The notes: generated by a model not told the origin, from the letters alone. A stretch of DNA of 55,698 nt from Bacillota bacterium (GCA_021811425.1 JAJZPA010000002.1:1-55698), one strand, 5' to 3'; numbered from the stretch's first letter, positions 38,743-48,933 are shown. Translations and numbers: made by a program.

Positions 38743-39346
38743 AAGTCACCCCGCGTGAAGCGATGTCTTTATGTTCAATCCCCCACGCTATTAGCCGCTC
38801 TTCAACATGCTCCATCGGCAGGCCCATGACGTTCGTCAATGAGCCATCACAGGAAGCAACAAACGCCTTCGCCGGCCCTTGAATCCCATACGCTCCAGCT
38901 TTGTCCAAGGGCTCCCCGCTGGCCACATAACGCTCAATTTCCGTCTGTGACAATTCCCGAAAACGAACCTTCGTCTCCACGACAAAAGATTCTAGCTTCC
39001 CTATCCTGGCCAAGGCCACACCTGTTAAGACCGAATGCTCCCTGCCGCTTAACCGCTTCAGCATCATGACGGCTTCCTTAGGGTTTCCCGGTTTGCCCAA
39101 GGTCTCCCCATCCAAGACAACCATCGTATCCGAGCCTAAAACAACCACCTCTGGCGTACCCTCTATTTCTAGCCAGTATCTGAGTCCCGCCTGGGCTTTA
39201 CGTCCGGCTAAAATGCGCACCCCTAAACTTGCCTTAGCACTGGCTGGTAAGTCCTCCGAAACCGAGGCCTCGATCCGCTCGAATTCGTACCCCCACATCT
39301 CCAAGAGCATGCGCCGCCTGGGAGAGGATGAAGCTAAAACGAGCAT
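38693..39346 (-). CDS. maf: Maf-family nucleotide pyrophosphatase
   Basis: LVLASSSPRRRMLLEMWG; GSDTMVVLDGETLGKP. Confidence 0.96.
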   Translation of the reverse strand: MLVLASSSPRRRMLLEMWGYEFERIEASVSEDLPASAKASLGVRILAGRKAQAGLRYWLEIEGTPEVVVLGSDTMVVLDGETLGKPGNPKEAVMMLKRLSGREHSVLTGVALARIGKLESFVVETKVRFRELSQTEIERYVASGEPLDKAGAYGIQGPAKAFVASCDGSLTNVMGLPMEHVEERLIAWGIEHKDIASRGVTYGLPEIEGSPRGDVSP

Positions 39347-39347
39347 C

Positions 39348-39626
39348 TTACCACTTCCTTGCTAGATAATACCCCCCCAATGCCCCAAGAAGTGTGGCCG
39401 CCGTAATATTCAAGCGAAACCCAAAGGAAAGGGAAAGGAAAAAGAAATCCAAATAGGTGTGCGATGGCACATCGATGATCGCCGGGCGCAAAAAAGGCGT
39501 AAATAACCCATATTTCTCTAGACCGAAACCCACCAAAGTGCCTAGGGCGGCTCCGATCAAAATTAATAGGATCGTCCGACCGGTGCCTGACGAATTGCGG
39601 CCAACTGCCATGTGAACCCCCAACAC
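39348..39626 (-). CDS. DUF4321-like small membrane protein
   Basis: LGTLVGFGLEKYGLFTPFLRPAIIDVPSHTYLDFFFLSLSFGFRLNITAATLLGALGGYYL. Confidence 0.75.
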   Translation of the reverse strand: MLGVHMAVGRNSSGTGRTILLILIGAALGTLVGFGLEKYGLFTPFLRPAIIDVPSHTYLDFFFLSLSFGFRLNITAATLLGALGGYYLARKW

Positions 39627-39637
39627 TCATAGAAATG

Positions 39638-39660
39638 AGCCAGGAGGAACGCTCCTGGCT
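39638..39660 (-). terminator. Hairpin downstream of aspA
   Basis: agccaggaggaacgctcctggct. Confidence 0.6.
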
Positions 39661-39741
39661 GTTAAATGCTATGTCAAGTTTACCATTTTCCGAGCAAATT
39701 CGCAAGGCGGGTTTATCGTTCGATGTCCGAAATTAAAAGTC

Positions 39742-41148
39742 TCACCGCTTGAGCAAACGTGCACCCGCAATGCCCGGTTTTGTCATCTCATACGGATGGA
39801 GAATAAGATCCAATTCCTCTTCCGTAAGAATACCCTTCTCCAAGACAATCGCTCGCACGGAGCGGCCACCGGCAATCGCTTCTTTGGCCACCATGGAGGC
39901 CACATCATATCCGACGTGAGGATTGATGGCAGTAATCACTCCGACACTGTTTTCTACCATGGTTTGGCAGCGCTCAGCATTCGCTGTAATCCCCACAACA
40001 CAGCGATCCCGGAAGACTTTCATCACGTTGCGGAGAATATCCAAGGATTGCAGGAGATTAAAAACAATGACTGGCTCCATGACATTGAGTTCCATCTGCC
40101 CGGCACCACAGGCCAAGGCAATCGTAAAATCATTCCCCTGAACCTGAAAAGCTACTTGATTGACGACCTCCGGCAGCACAGGATTGACTTTACCCGGCAT
40201 GATCGAGGAACCCGGCTGCAATGAGGGAAGGTTAATTTCCTTAAACCCTGCCCGCGGCCCCGAAGCCATGAGCCTTAGGTCATTGGCAACCTTCGACAAG
40301 TTCACTGCCAAGGTCTTCAATGCCCCTGACACCTCTAGGAAAGCATCGGTATTTTGGGTCGCATCCACTAAATTGTCGGCCCGCTTGAGCGGCAGTTCGC
40401 TGATTTCCCCCAGGATTTCCGTGACCCTGGCAATATAGGCAGGATCCGCATTCAGCCCTGTGCCCACCGCTGTCGCACCCATATTGGTCACTTCAAGAGA
40501 GCGCACTGACCTTTCAATCCGTCCTAAGTCTCGTTTGAGCATAGCCGCATACGCTGAAAATTCTTGGCCTAGACGGATGGGCACCGCATCCTGTAAATGC
40601 GTTCGACCCATTTTGATGATCCCGTCAAATTCCTGAGCTTTAGCAGCGAAGGCCTGTTTTAATTCCCTTAAGCTCTTGAGCAGATCGCGTGAGACATTGA
40701 GGCAGGCAATCCGAATCGCCGTCGGAAACACGTCATTCGTGCTCTGTCCCATATTCACATGGGAATTGGGATGGATTTTAGCGTAATCCCCCTTGCTTCC
40801 CCCGAGGATTTCGATCGCCCGATTCGCGATCACTTCATTGGCATTCATATTCATCGATGTCCCAGCACCGCCCTGAATGACATCCACGACAAACTGGTCG
40901 TTGAACTTGCCGCCGGCCATCTCCAGAGCCGCTTGAATAATCGCTTTGGCAATCACCGGGGTTAAGGCCCCGATCTCCATGTTCGCCTGGGCCGCAGCCG
41001 CCTTCACGAGTCCTAAAGCCCGTATTAGTTCATGATGGGGGCGATATCCCGTAATGGGGAAATTATCCACCGCCCTCAGCGTCTGAATTCCATAATAAGC
41101 CTCATCCGGCACCTTCTGCACCCCGAGAAAATCTCTTTCTTCGCGCAT
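39742..41148 (-). CDS. aspA: Aspartate ammonia-lyase
   Basis: GSSIMPGKVNPVLPE fumarase/aspartase signature; start MREERDFLGVQKVPDEAYYG. Confidence 0.92.
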   Translation of the reverse strand: MREERDFLGVQKVPDEAYYGIQTLRAVDNFPITGYRPHHELIRALGLVKAAAAQANMEIGALTPVIAKAIIQAALEMAGGKFNDQFVVDVIQGGAGTSMNMNANEVIANRAIEILGGSKGDYAKIHPNSHVNMGQSTNDVFPTAIRIACLNVSRDLLKSLRELKQAFAAKAQEFDGIIKMGRTHLQDAVPIRLGQEFSAYAAMLKRDLGRIERSVRSLEVTNMGATAVGTGLNADPAYIARVTEILGEISELPLKRADNLVDATQNTDAFLEVSGALKTLAVNLSKVANDLRLMASGPRAGFKEINLPSLQPGSSIMPGKVNPVLPEVVNQVAFQVQGNDFTIALACGAGQMELNVMEPVIVFNLLQSLDILRNVMKVFRDRCVVGITANAERCQTMVENSVGVITAINPHVGYDVASMVAKEAIAGGRSVRAIVLEKGILTEEELDLILHPYEMTKPGIAGARLLKR

Positions 41149-41280
41149 CCTTCGTCTCCCCTTGTACTCACCGTTTATGCTGTATACATTATACACTGAC
41201 CGTCTAGGTCTGTCGATGCTAATATGGCCCGGATCGGATAAGTTTAGTCTGGAAGCACGGCGACGCATCGCAAGTTTCGC

Positions 41281-41355
41281 GCTAAAGAAAACTTGGCTGG
41301 CGCCAAGCCTTTGGCGCCTTGCCATCCGGCATCTAGCCATCCATGGCGATGCTCT
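41281..41355. repeat. Dispersed ~75-bp intergenic repeat, copy 2
   Basis: About 87% identical to 2631-2705; includes palindrome gcatctagccatccatggcgatgc. Confidence 0.8.
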
Positions 41356-41502
41356 AATCTCAAACGTCCTGTTTGAGTCAGCGAAGGCGGCCGCCTAGTT
41401 GCCCTTATGCACCCACAGACTTATACTTTCTGATGTGCCAAAAAAGGCTCAACTGCCAGGTATACTGACTGTGAGCCGCAACAAGCACTATAAGCATCCC
41501 CT

Positions 41503-41542
41503 CGCTTCCACCTAGAAGCGAGGGGACGCTTCTGTTGCTTCC
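41503..41542. repeat. REP-like hairpin, copy C
   Basis: cgcttccacctagaagcgaggggacgcttctgttgcttcc; shares 24/26 nt with 28089-28114. Confidence 0.55.
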
Positions 41543-41544
41543 AC

Positions 41545-42390
41545 CTAGATGTCCAGCTCTATTAATTCCCGATACAGGTGTTTCCGTCGCTCAGCCAAAA
41601 AGAAACGTTCTTTCATGGATGAAGACTGCATCTGTCGGATACGATTCAGGCGGGCGGAGGAAAGTTCAACCGTCAGGATCCCGGGCGTCCCCGAGGCGGC
41701 CTCAGCGAGCAGGTCGGCTTTGGGTCCCAGCACCAAGGCCCCACCGCTGAACGCTTGCCCCTGGCCATTGCTGCCGCAGAGGTTGCACGCCCCGAGGTAA
41801 ACCGAGTTATCATAGGCTCTCGTCCCTAGGTATCGCAGCCAGAGTTCCTTGCGGTCTCCGGCGATGGCAGGGGAAGCATGCGGTGCAAACAGAATTTCCG
41901 CCCCCTTCAGGGAATAGATCGCCGCAACCTCGGGGAAATGCCAATCCCAACAGAGCCCGACCGCAAACGTCACCCCATGGCTGACGAAGATCGGAAACGC
42001 TTCACCTGCAGAGAAATACTCCCCTTCATTCTGACCAAGATGCGTCTTGCGGTAACTTCTGACCTGTCCGTCAGGCAGGGCGATCAAGTGAGCTAAATAG
42101 GGTTTATCCGGCTGTTCTTCATTGTATTCAGCCATCCCCACCAACAAGGTCATGTTCAACCTTTGAGCGCATGCTGCAATTTCCCTCACCCGTGGGCTGT
42201 GCAACGGCTCTGCACTAAGCGCGGCTTCCCCCGGAGCATAGCCGTGCAAAGCCATTTCCGGGAAGCACAGATGCGTCACTTGTTCCCGCGCCGCTGCCGC
42301 TGCACTGTTTAAGATTGTTTTCAAATTATCTTCGACCGCGTTGACCCTGCTTTCCATTTGTACCAAGCCGATCCGGCAATCCTGCTGCAT
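41545..42390 (-). CDS. Carbon-nitrogen hydrolase (nitrilase superfamily)
   Basis: E-K-C triad: CFPEMALHGY, YRKTHLG, GLCWDWHFPE. Confidence 0.92.
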   Translation of the reverse strand: MQQDCRIGLVQMESRVNAVEDNLKTILNSAAAAAREQVTHLCFPEMALHGYAPGEAALSAEPLHSPRVREIAACAQRLNMTLLVGMAEYNEEQPDKPYLAHLIALPDGQVRSYRKTHLGQNEGEYFSAGEAFPIFVSHGVTFAVGLCWDWHFPEVAAIYSLKGAEILFAPHASPAIAGDRKELWLRYLGTRAYDNSVYLGACNLCGSNGQGQAFSGGALVLGPKADLLAEAASGTPGILTVELSSARLNRIRQMQSSSMKERFFLAERRKHLYRELIELDI

Positions 42391-42593
42391 GCTTTCCCTG
42401 ATCCTTCCCTCCGTAGCGTCGTTAAATTTCTGTTATTTCTGTTAATCCAATTTCAAGACGCCCACTTAAATAAGCGGGCGTTCACTTGACTGGAGTACTT
42501 ATAATCACTCACATAACATTAACATATTAAAGATGATACCATTGGCATCCTGATCATATCATACTTTCCGCCTAAAGATAATGATCGGCCCCT

Positions 42594-43553
42594 TTATATA
42601 ATAGCAGGATTAGCGGGATTTTCCAAACTGCAATAATCCAGATTTAAGACTTCGCAGAGACTATCCTGGTCATGCAAGAAGTTAATAAAGAATCTTTCTT
42701 CCTTCGTTTCATTGGTTTGCGCCAAGGTCAAGATATTCAGAGGCCGGTAAATCGGAGCATCCTGAATTTGCAGAGTTTTAAAAATACGCTGATCGCACTC
42801 CCGTCGTACCGTGAGGGAAGAAATAATCGTCATGCCCAATCCGGCAGACACGACCTGCTTAATAGCCTGCGTACTCCCGAGTTCCATCGTGATGTCGAGT
42901 TTCTCCGGATCAAACCCACGCTCCTGGAGAGCCAATTCTAAGACTTTTCGGGTTCCGGAACCAACCTCACGGGCAATCATACGCTCGCCGGCCAGTTCAT
43001 TCAACGTAATACTCGGTCGTTCAGCCCAGGGATGAAAATAAGGTACAACCACGACCAACTCATCTTGCCAAAACTGCTCAATCACCAAATCCCTCTGACG
43101 CACCACAGGACCTTCAATTAAACCAATATGAATATTTTTCTCCAGGACATCCTGACTAATAACTTCTGTATTCGCAATCTTTACCTTAAAGTCAATGTCG
43201 GGACGGATATTGTACAAATAAGCCAAAATATGGGGCAGTACATATTCCCCAATGGTAAGCGTCGCCCCCAAATAGACGACTCCCCGCCGATCCTCAACCA
43301 AGTCGCTCAATTTCTCCTGAACATCATGAAGAAGGTTCAGTATTTCGCATACATGATTATAGAAAACCTTGCCGCTCCGGGTCAAGGTTACTCCCTTGTT
43401 GGTGCGGTCAAAGAAACGGGCTCCAAAATGGCTCTCCAGATTTTGAATCTGAAGACTTATACTTGATTGGCTCATATGCAATTTCTTAGCAGCCAGCGTA
43501 ATGTTCCGAGTGTCAGCAACCGTCTTGAAAGCAAGAAACTCTTGTTCGCTCAT
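42594..43553 (-). CDS. LysR-family transcriptional regulator
   Basis: FKTVADTRNITLAAKKLHMSQSSISLQIQNLESHFGARFFDRTNKGVTLT. Confidence 0.95.
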   Translation of the reverse strand: MSEQEFLAFKTVADTRNITLAAKKLHMSQSSISLQIQNLESHFGARFFDRTNKGVTLTRSGKVFYNHVCEILNLLHDVQEKLSDLVEDRRGVVYLGATLTIGEYVLPHILAYLYNIRPDIDFKVKIANTEVISQDVLEKNIHIGLIEGPVVRQRDLVIEQFWQDELVVVVPYFHPWAERPSITLNELAGERMIAREVGSGTRKVLELALQERGFDPEKLDITMELGSTQAIKQVVSAGLGMTIISSLTVRRECDQRIFKTLQIQDAPIYRPLNILTLAQTNETKEERFFINFLHDQDSLCEVLNLDYCSLENPANPAII

Positions 43554-43593
43554 CAGACTCCCCCCTATACACTTGCCTTAATCACACCACCAT

Positions 43594-43965
43594 TCACAGT
43601 ACTCCCCATTTCCGGGAATATTCTACGGTCAGGACAAACTCATCGTCACGAAATCCGTGCTGTCGCAGAATCTGCAACGCCTGATTAAAATCCAACGTCT
43701 CCGTTTCCATGACGACCTGATCGCTCCGACTGGCTAGACCCCAGTCTCCATGAGCAGCCAGCAAGAGTTCCATCATCGCTGCGATCCGTTCTAACCGCCA
43801 GGTAAGAAAGTCTTTGCTTGCCCTTAATACTTCTGGGCTGACCCCTTTATTTCGGCTCAGCCGCTGCCAGGGAGACTCTCTTTCCTTCCGTCCGCCCTTG
43901 CCAAACAACACGAAAGAAAACCGTACTTTTTGGACGCAGGTTTCATTCTCAGCACGCATCAGCAC
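43594..43965 (-). CDS. Hypothetical protein between lysR and yeiH-type gene
   Basis: 123-aa ORF in a co-directional gene string; no motif recognised. Confidence 0.6.
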   Translation of the reverse strand: MLMRAENETCVQKVRFSFVLFGKGGRKERESPWQRLSRNKGVSPEVLRASKDFLTWRLERIAAMMELLLAAHGDWGLASRSDQVVMETETLDFNQALQILRQHGFRDDEFVLTVEYSRKWGVL

Positions 43966-43985
43966 ACCTCCTTAACTGCTTAGCC

Positions 43986-44020
43986 AGCAGGGACCTGCCG
44001 TTCACAGGAAGGTCCCTGCT
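43986..44020. repeat. 11-bp inverted repeat downstream of exporter gene
   Basis: AGCAGGGACCT gccgttcacagga AGGTCCCTGCT; no T-run. Confidence 0.6.
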
Positions 44021-44086
44021 CACTTCTGCTGCGAACTTCTGCCTTAAACACACCCATTTTCTTTTAAGCGCAAGCCCTATACAGAC

Positions 44087-45445
44087 CTATTTTACCATGG
44101 CCCAATAGCCGCCTAAGACGATAACAGATAAGATGTAGCCCAGCGGCACATTAACCAATACCCCCGTTGTAAAAGCTGCGAAAGGCCGCCAGCCCACCGA
44201 CGCCAAATCTTTAAAACGCGTCGTCAGGCCAATACAAAGGAAGGTAAAGATAAACGCCCATAACCGGATCATGGAAATCGGAGCGATGATACTTGCTGAG
44301 ACGCTCTTGGCCGTCGGTGCATCCACGGAGGCCAAGAGCAGGGTAACGATGATCGAGGCGCCAAAGAAGCCCAGGACAAATTTGGGGAAACGAATCCAGA
44401 TTTCCTTACCGCTCGGTTTCGTTCCGTCATCCCGTTTTTCCCACTTCGTCACGGAAATCATGGCCATAATAAAACACCAGATGCCCACGAACATATCACG
44501 CCCGACAACCTTCATCAGGGTAAAGGTTTTAATCGCCTGTTCGTTAATCGAAGCCGCAGCCGCAATACCAGCCGCATCGGCGAATTCAGAGGTTCCGATC
44601 CAGGCGCCGCCCGGTCCGGGAGCAATATGAAGAACTTTAATCAGGATTGGCAGAAGAAAGACCATGATCACCGCCCAGACGACGACGAGGGAAATGGCCA
44701 CGGAGACATGATTCTTTTCCGCTTTCACAGAGCCACCGATGGCAATCGCGGCCGAGACCCCACAGATTGAACCGCCGGCTGCCAACGCTGTCGAAAAACG
44801 TTTGTCCAAACCAAACAACCGGGTTCCTGCCCAATAAATCGTCAGGAAGGTGGACACCGCCACGATCGTTGCCTGGAGGAACGCCATCGGACCGGACTGC
44901 AGGATGAGGGTAAAAGGAAGGGTCGCTCCCATCAAGACAATCCCGGTCTTGACGTAAAACTCGGTACGAAACGCCGTATCCAACCATTTCGGAATGGGAA
45001 CAAAGTTGCCGATAATCAGCCCCACCAGCAGAGCCATCAACGGGGCCTCCAGGCTCCACTTCTTGGCTGTTGTCGAAGCTCCGAGAATCGAGACCAGCAC
45101 ACCCAAAATAAACAGAATCGTAAACCCGGGAACGAACGCTTTTAAGTCGTGTCCCAGAATCTTAACAGCGACTGAGAACACGACCAAAAAGCAAAACCAG
45201 AGACCGATAATCCCGCTCAAGTGGGCGCCAAGATATGCCGAAACTTTAGCAAAGTTATCCCAAGCTGGAAAACTGATCGCCAAAGAGGGCATGACTTTAC
45301 TACCTGCCGCCCAAAGAATAATGGCCACAATCACGGTGCCAAGCCCAATCCATACCGCCCAGTAATCTTCCTTCTTAAACAGACCGGATCCGCCCCCTAG
45401 GGTTGGAGTCGTTTTAACGGTGGAGATATTGCTCATATTAGCCAT
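44087..45445 (-). CDS. YeiH/UPF0324-family putative exporter
   Basis: Multi-TM; FRTEFYVKTGIVLMGATLPFTLILQSGP; SICGVSAAIAIGGSVKA. Confidence 0.88.
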   Translation of the reverse strand: MANMSNISTVKTTPTLGGGSGLFKKEDYWAVWIGLGTVIVAIILWAAGSKVMPSLAISFPAWDNFAKVSAYLGAHLSGIIGLWFCFLVVFSVAVKILGHDLKAFVPGFTILFILGVLVSILGASTTAKKWSLEAPLMALLVGLIIGNFVPIPKWLDTAFRTEFYVKTGIVLMGATLPFTLILQSGPMAFLQATIVAVSTFLTIYWAGTRLFGLDKRFSTALAAGGSICGVSAAIAIGGSVKAEKNHVSVAISLVVVWAVIMVFLLPILIKVLHIAPGPGGAWIGTSEFADAAGIAAAASINEQAIKTFTLMKVVGRDMFVGIWCFIMAMISVTKWEKRDDGTKPSGKEIWIRFPKFVLGFFGASIIVTLLLASVDAPTAKSVSASIIAPISMIRLWAFIFTFLCIGLTTRFKDLASVGWRPFAAFTTGVLVNVPLGYILSVIVLGGYWAMVK

Positions 45446-45509
45446 CCTCCTCGTAATGGTCTCAACGATCCATTACATATTCATTATATTCCGTCGCAGG
45501 ACTAATTAA

Positions 45510-45534
45510 AACTATATTTTTAAGAAAAATAGTT
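45510..45534. promoter_or_regulatory. Palindromic operator-like site upstream of exporter gene (LysR-type candidate)
   Basis: AACTATATTTTTAAGAAAAATAGTT, 10 of 12 base pairs symmetric; T-N11-A type motif. Confidence 0.45.
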
Positions 45535-45693
45535 CTTTCACAAAGTAAGCTGGATTCTGCTGTTTCTTCCCCCTTTCTTAGACTTATCTCTCCTTCAGCC
45601 CCCATCTGCTCAATCGTTCTTTCCCCCTTCCGTTAAATTCTTTATGGCGTATAACCGTTTCGTTTTTGCCTCCCCCCTTTCTCCAAAACCCAT

Positions 45694-47295
45694 TTATTCT
45701 CCAGCAGCCCATTTCTTGTTCCCCCACCTTACTTGATGATACGCTCCAGCCAGATTTACGAATGATGATGCCCAAGTGGGACAACTGAGCACATGAATGT
45801 GATTATAGGCCGCATAGATTCCTCGATACAAGATCCCGTCATGCTCCCCGTCGATGCCATAGCCCCGTTCCACACGCAGCCCAAACCGGACTTCGGGGTC
45901 AAGGTTCACAATCCGGGAATGATGGAATTCGTGTCCCCGCAGGCTTTGCGCGCCGCTAAACCAGGGATTATCCCCTAATACCTCCATGCTGGTGTAACCA
46001 TGTCCCTGCGGCTTAGCCTCCATCACGGTATCTAGCGGCAGAGCGCCGACCATCGCGAAGGTTTGGCCATTCACCTGGAGGCTTCGACCCAAGTACATCA
46101 GCCCTCCGCATTCCGCATAAACGGGAAGCCCCGCTTCGGTAGCGCAGCGAATATCTTCACACAGATGTCTATTGCCTCCCAGTTCCGCCGCAAAGACTTC
46201 CGGAAAGCCTCCACCGATATATAAACCGTCCAAATCCTCCGGCAAACAAGAATCTGTCAGACTATTAATTGAAAGCAGCTCAGCGCCATACTGCCGTAAA
46301 GCCTGCAAATTCTCCGGGTAGTAGAAGCTGAACACCCGATCCCGCAAGACCCCGAGCCGTACCGGAAAACTTTGCCCAAGCGTCGCACTCCCCAAATCAC
46401 TTAAAGACCAGCGGCCGTGGTTCTCGATAACGACCCTTTCCCCTGGCACAGCACTATTTGCTGTCATCGCATCACTATCTGGGGTGCTCTTAAATACGGC
46501 GATGGTCTGCACGGCGGTGGTCTGTGCAGTCGCAGGCAATTTCGGCGCTTTTTCTGCCAGGACGCGCACTGCGGCGAGATCCACATGTTTCTGGATAAGA
46601 TCGGCCAATCCATCCAGGAGCGATACGGCTTCAGCCATTTCCTCCTGTGTGACGAGGCCCAAGTGGCGATCCGGTATGCTCACGGAAGCCTCTTTGGGCA
46701 GTGCCCCCAGCACTGGGAGGCCGCAAAACATTTCGATGGCCTCGCGCATCAACTTCTCCTGACGCGCCCTTGCCACCTTGTTCAAGATGACCCCAACCAC
46801 ACTGATACCCGGATCGAAGGTTTGATACCCGTTGACCAATGCCGCCACACTCCGGGTCATGCGGGTGGCATCGACGACCAGGATCACCGGGGATCCCGTG
46901 ATTTTCGCGATCTCCGCCGTTGAAGTACTGCCTGCCAGATCGATCCCGTCAAATAATCCCATGGCACCCTCGATGACCGTTAAAGCGCTGCCTTGGGACG
47001 CCTTGAGCAAAGAAGAGCGGATTTGCCCCGGGCTCATAAAGTAGGAGTCCAAGTTCCGGCAATCCCGCCCTGCCGCAGCCCGATGCCAACTTGGATCGAT
47101 ATAGTCAGGGCCCTTCTTAAAGGGTTGCACGGCGACGCCCATCCGGTTCAAGGCCCGCAAGAGTCCGAGCGTTACGGTCGTCTTTCCACTGCGCCCCTGG
47201 GGGGCTCCTATGATGATCCGGGGCACATGCCATAACCCTTGGCCCTGGAAGCTCTGCAGTCGATCCTTCTCCCCAGTCCCCGGCATCGACCCCAC
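45694..47295 (-). CDS. Cobyrinate a,c-diamide synthase family, DsrN-like
   Basis: RIIIGAPQGRSGKTTVTLGLLRAL; amidotransferase YAECGGLMYLG; next to dsrC. Confidence 0.9.
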   Translation of the reverse strand: MGSMPGTGEKDRLQSFQGQGLWHVPRIIIGAPQGRSGKTTVTLGLLRALNRMGVAVQPFKKGPDYIDPSWHRAAAGRDCRNLDSYFMSPGQIRSSLLKASQGSALTVIEGAMGLFDGIDLAGSTSTAEIAKITGSPVILVVDATRMTRSVAALVNGYQTFDPGISVVGVILNKVARARQEKLMREAIEMFCGLPVLGALPKEASVSIPDRHLGLVTQEEMAEAVSLLDGLADLIQKHVDLAAVRVLAEKAPKLPATAQTTAVQTIAVFKSTPDSDAMTANSAVPGERVVIENHGRWSLSDLGSATLGQSFPVRLGVLRDRVFSFYYPENLQALRQYGAELLSINSLTDSCLPEDLDGLYIGGGFPEVFAAELGGNRHLCEDIRCATEAGLPVYAECGGLMYLGRSLQVNGQTFAMVGALPLDTVMEAKPQGHGYTSMEVLGDNPWFSGAQSLRGHEFHHSRIVNLDPEVRFGLRVERGYGIDGEHDGILYRGIYAAYNHIHVLSCPTWASSFVNLAGAYHQVRWGNKKWAAGE

Positions 47296-47336
47296 ACCCC
47301 TTCCCTACTCAGTGCTTGCTGTCGACTCCCTGTAAA

Positions 47337-47354
47337 GGGGGGAATCATCCCCCC
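47337..47354 (-). terminator. G6/C6 hairpin just after dsrC
   Basis: ggggggaatcatcccccc. Confidence 0.5.
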
Positions 47355-47360
47355 GTGGGC

Positions 47361-47675
47361 TTAGACGCACCCTGTCGGTTTGGGCAGCCCGGCGATTTTG
47401 CAGGCTCCTTTCCCAGGGCCGCTCGGAAATAGCGCATAGATCTCTTGCAGACTCTTGCCGCTGTCCTTGACTAATTTACGAACCATGGGCGCCACATTGT
47501 ATTCTGCATAATAATTGCGCAGATAATTGATAAGCTCCCAGTGTTCCTCCGTAAGGACAACCTCCTCAGTGGCTGCCAACGCCAAAGCCACCTCTTCATT
47601 CCATTCGTCCGCATTCTCAAGAAAACCATCTTCATCCAGAGCCAGGGTGAGCGTCCCAACCACAATTTCTGCCAT
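47361..47675 (-). CDS. dsrC: DsrC sulfur-carrier protein
   Basis: C-terminal GACKIAGLPKPTGCV with both conserved Cys, 10 residues between. Confidence 0.96.
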   Translation of the reverse strand: MAEIVVGTLTLALDEDGFLENADEWNEEVALALAATEEVVLTEEHWELINYLRNYYAEYNVAPMVRKLVKDSGKSLQEIYALFPSGPGKGACKIAGLPKPTGCV

Positions 47676-47748
47676 ACGGATCTCCTCCTTTGTTCAGATA
47701 ATCTATTTGAACCATAGCGGTTCAACAGCAGCAATAAGTTATTCGGGA

Positions 47749-48933
47749 TTATCCGTGCGCTGCCAGAGATTCCTCCTCCCGCACGGCAATCGCGACCTTA
47801 TAGAGAACGGTTAAAACCAACAATCCGATACTGTAAACGCCGAGCGTAATCCATATTTCCGGTAAAGTCGGCGCATACTCAGTGATTCGACCCATCGGAT
47901 TAGGAATAAATCCGCCAACGATAAGCCCCAGACCCTTGTCAATCCAAGCCGCGATAAACACCGCCGCCAAAGCGAAAGGCAATACCCTCTCATTCTTGCG
48001 CGTGGACGGGTTAATCAGAAGCCCAATACCCACAAAGGCAAGAATGGCTGCGCTCCACATAAACCCAACCAGCCCCCGATGCCCGTCCAGCCCGAAAAAC
48101 AGATAGCGAATGGGAGCCATGTGCTCAGGTATATGGCTGTAAAAGGCAGTGAACACCTCCAGCAGGAAGAAAAATACATTCGCACTCATAGCATAGGCCA
48201 CAATTTTCGCCAAAGCCTGGATGCTTTCCCTCCCCGCGTCAAAGGTACTCAAGCGTCTCAGCAACAGGCAGAGGATGACGAGGAGTGCAGGACCGGCAGC
48301 AAAAGCCGAAGCCAGAAAGCGTGCCGCCATGATCGCCGTAAGCCAATGGCTTCTCCCAGGCAATCCGGCATACAAAAATGCTGTCACCGTATGAATGCTG
48401 ACCGCCCACGGTATGGCGATATAGATCAGCGGTTTAACCCATGACGGAGGAGGAAATCCCTTGCGTTCCGCCCCCAGGGAAGTCCAGCCGATGATGATGT
48501 TGAGCAGAAGATATCCGCTCAGCACGATCATGTCCCAAAACATCACGGAATGGGGCGTCGGATGGAGCAACACATTCAGCACGCGCACCGGTTGACCCAA
48601 ATCCACGAAGATGAACAAGACACACATGACCACAGAGGCGACGGCCAGAAACTCCCCTAAAATCACAATCTTACCGAACTTCTTGTAGTTGTGCAGATAG
48701 TAGGGAATGGCAACCATCACGGCCGAGGCCGCAACCCCCACCAGAAAGGTGAACTGAGCGATATATAACCCCCAGGACACATCCCTGCTCATGCCCGTGA
48801 TCCCTAGCCCCTCATGATATTGCTTCAAGTAGGTACTGAACCCGACAGCAATCAATGCCAAGAGAACCGCGACCCAGGCCCAATACCTTCGGCTTCCGCT
48901 TAGAGCTTTCTCAAGCATGCTCTTCCCCCCCAC
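47749..48933 (-). CDS. dsrP: DsrP, NrfD-family membrane quinone-interacting subunit
   Basis: Multi-TM NrfD-like; operon position after dsrO. Confidence 0.92.
   Translation of the reverse strand: MGGKSMLEKALSGSRRYWAWVAVLLALIAVGFSTYLKQYHEGLGITGMSRDVSWGLYIAQFTFLVGVAASAVMVAIPYYLHNYKKFGKIVILGEFLAVASVVMCVLFIFVDLGQPVRVLNVLLHPTPHSVMFWDMIVLSGYLLLNIIIGWTSLGAERKGFPPPSWVKPLIYIAIPWAVSIHTVTAFLYAGLPGRSHWLTAIMAARFLASAFAAGPALLVILCLLLRRLSTFDAGRESIQALAKIVAYAMSANVFFFLLEVFTAFYSHIPEHMAPIRYLFFGLDGHRGLVGFMWSAAILAFVGIGLLINPSTRKNERVLPFALAAVFIAAWIDKGLGLIVGGFIPNPMGRITEYAPTLPEIWITLGVYSIGLLVLTVLYKVAIAVREEESLAAHG

Noticed and set aside
41162-41398. 78-aa plus-strand ORF containing AIRHLAIHGDAL, similar to plus-strand ORF at 2512-2739
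   Set aside because: The similarity comes from the shared 75-bp non-coding repeat, not from a conserved protein.
46417-46923. 168-aa plus-strand ORF opposite the cobyrinate synthase gene
   Set aside because: Shadow ORF with no motif; the minus-strand gene is clear.
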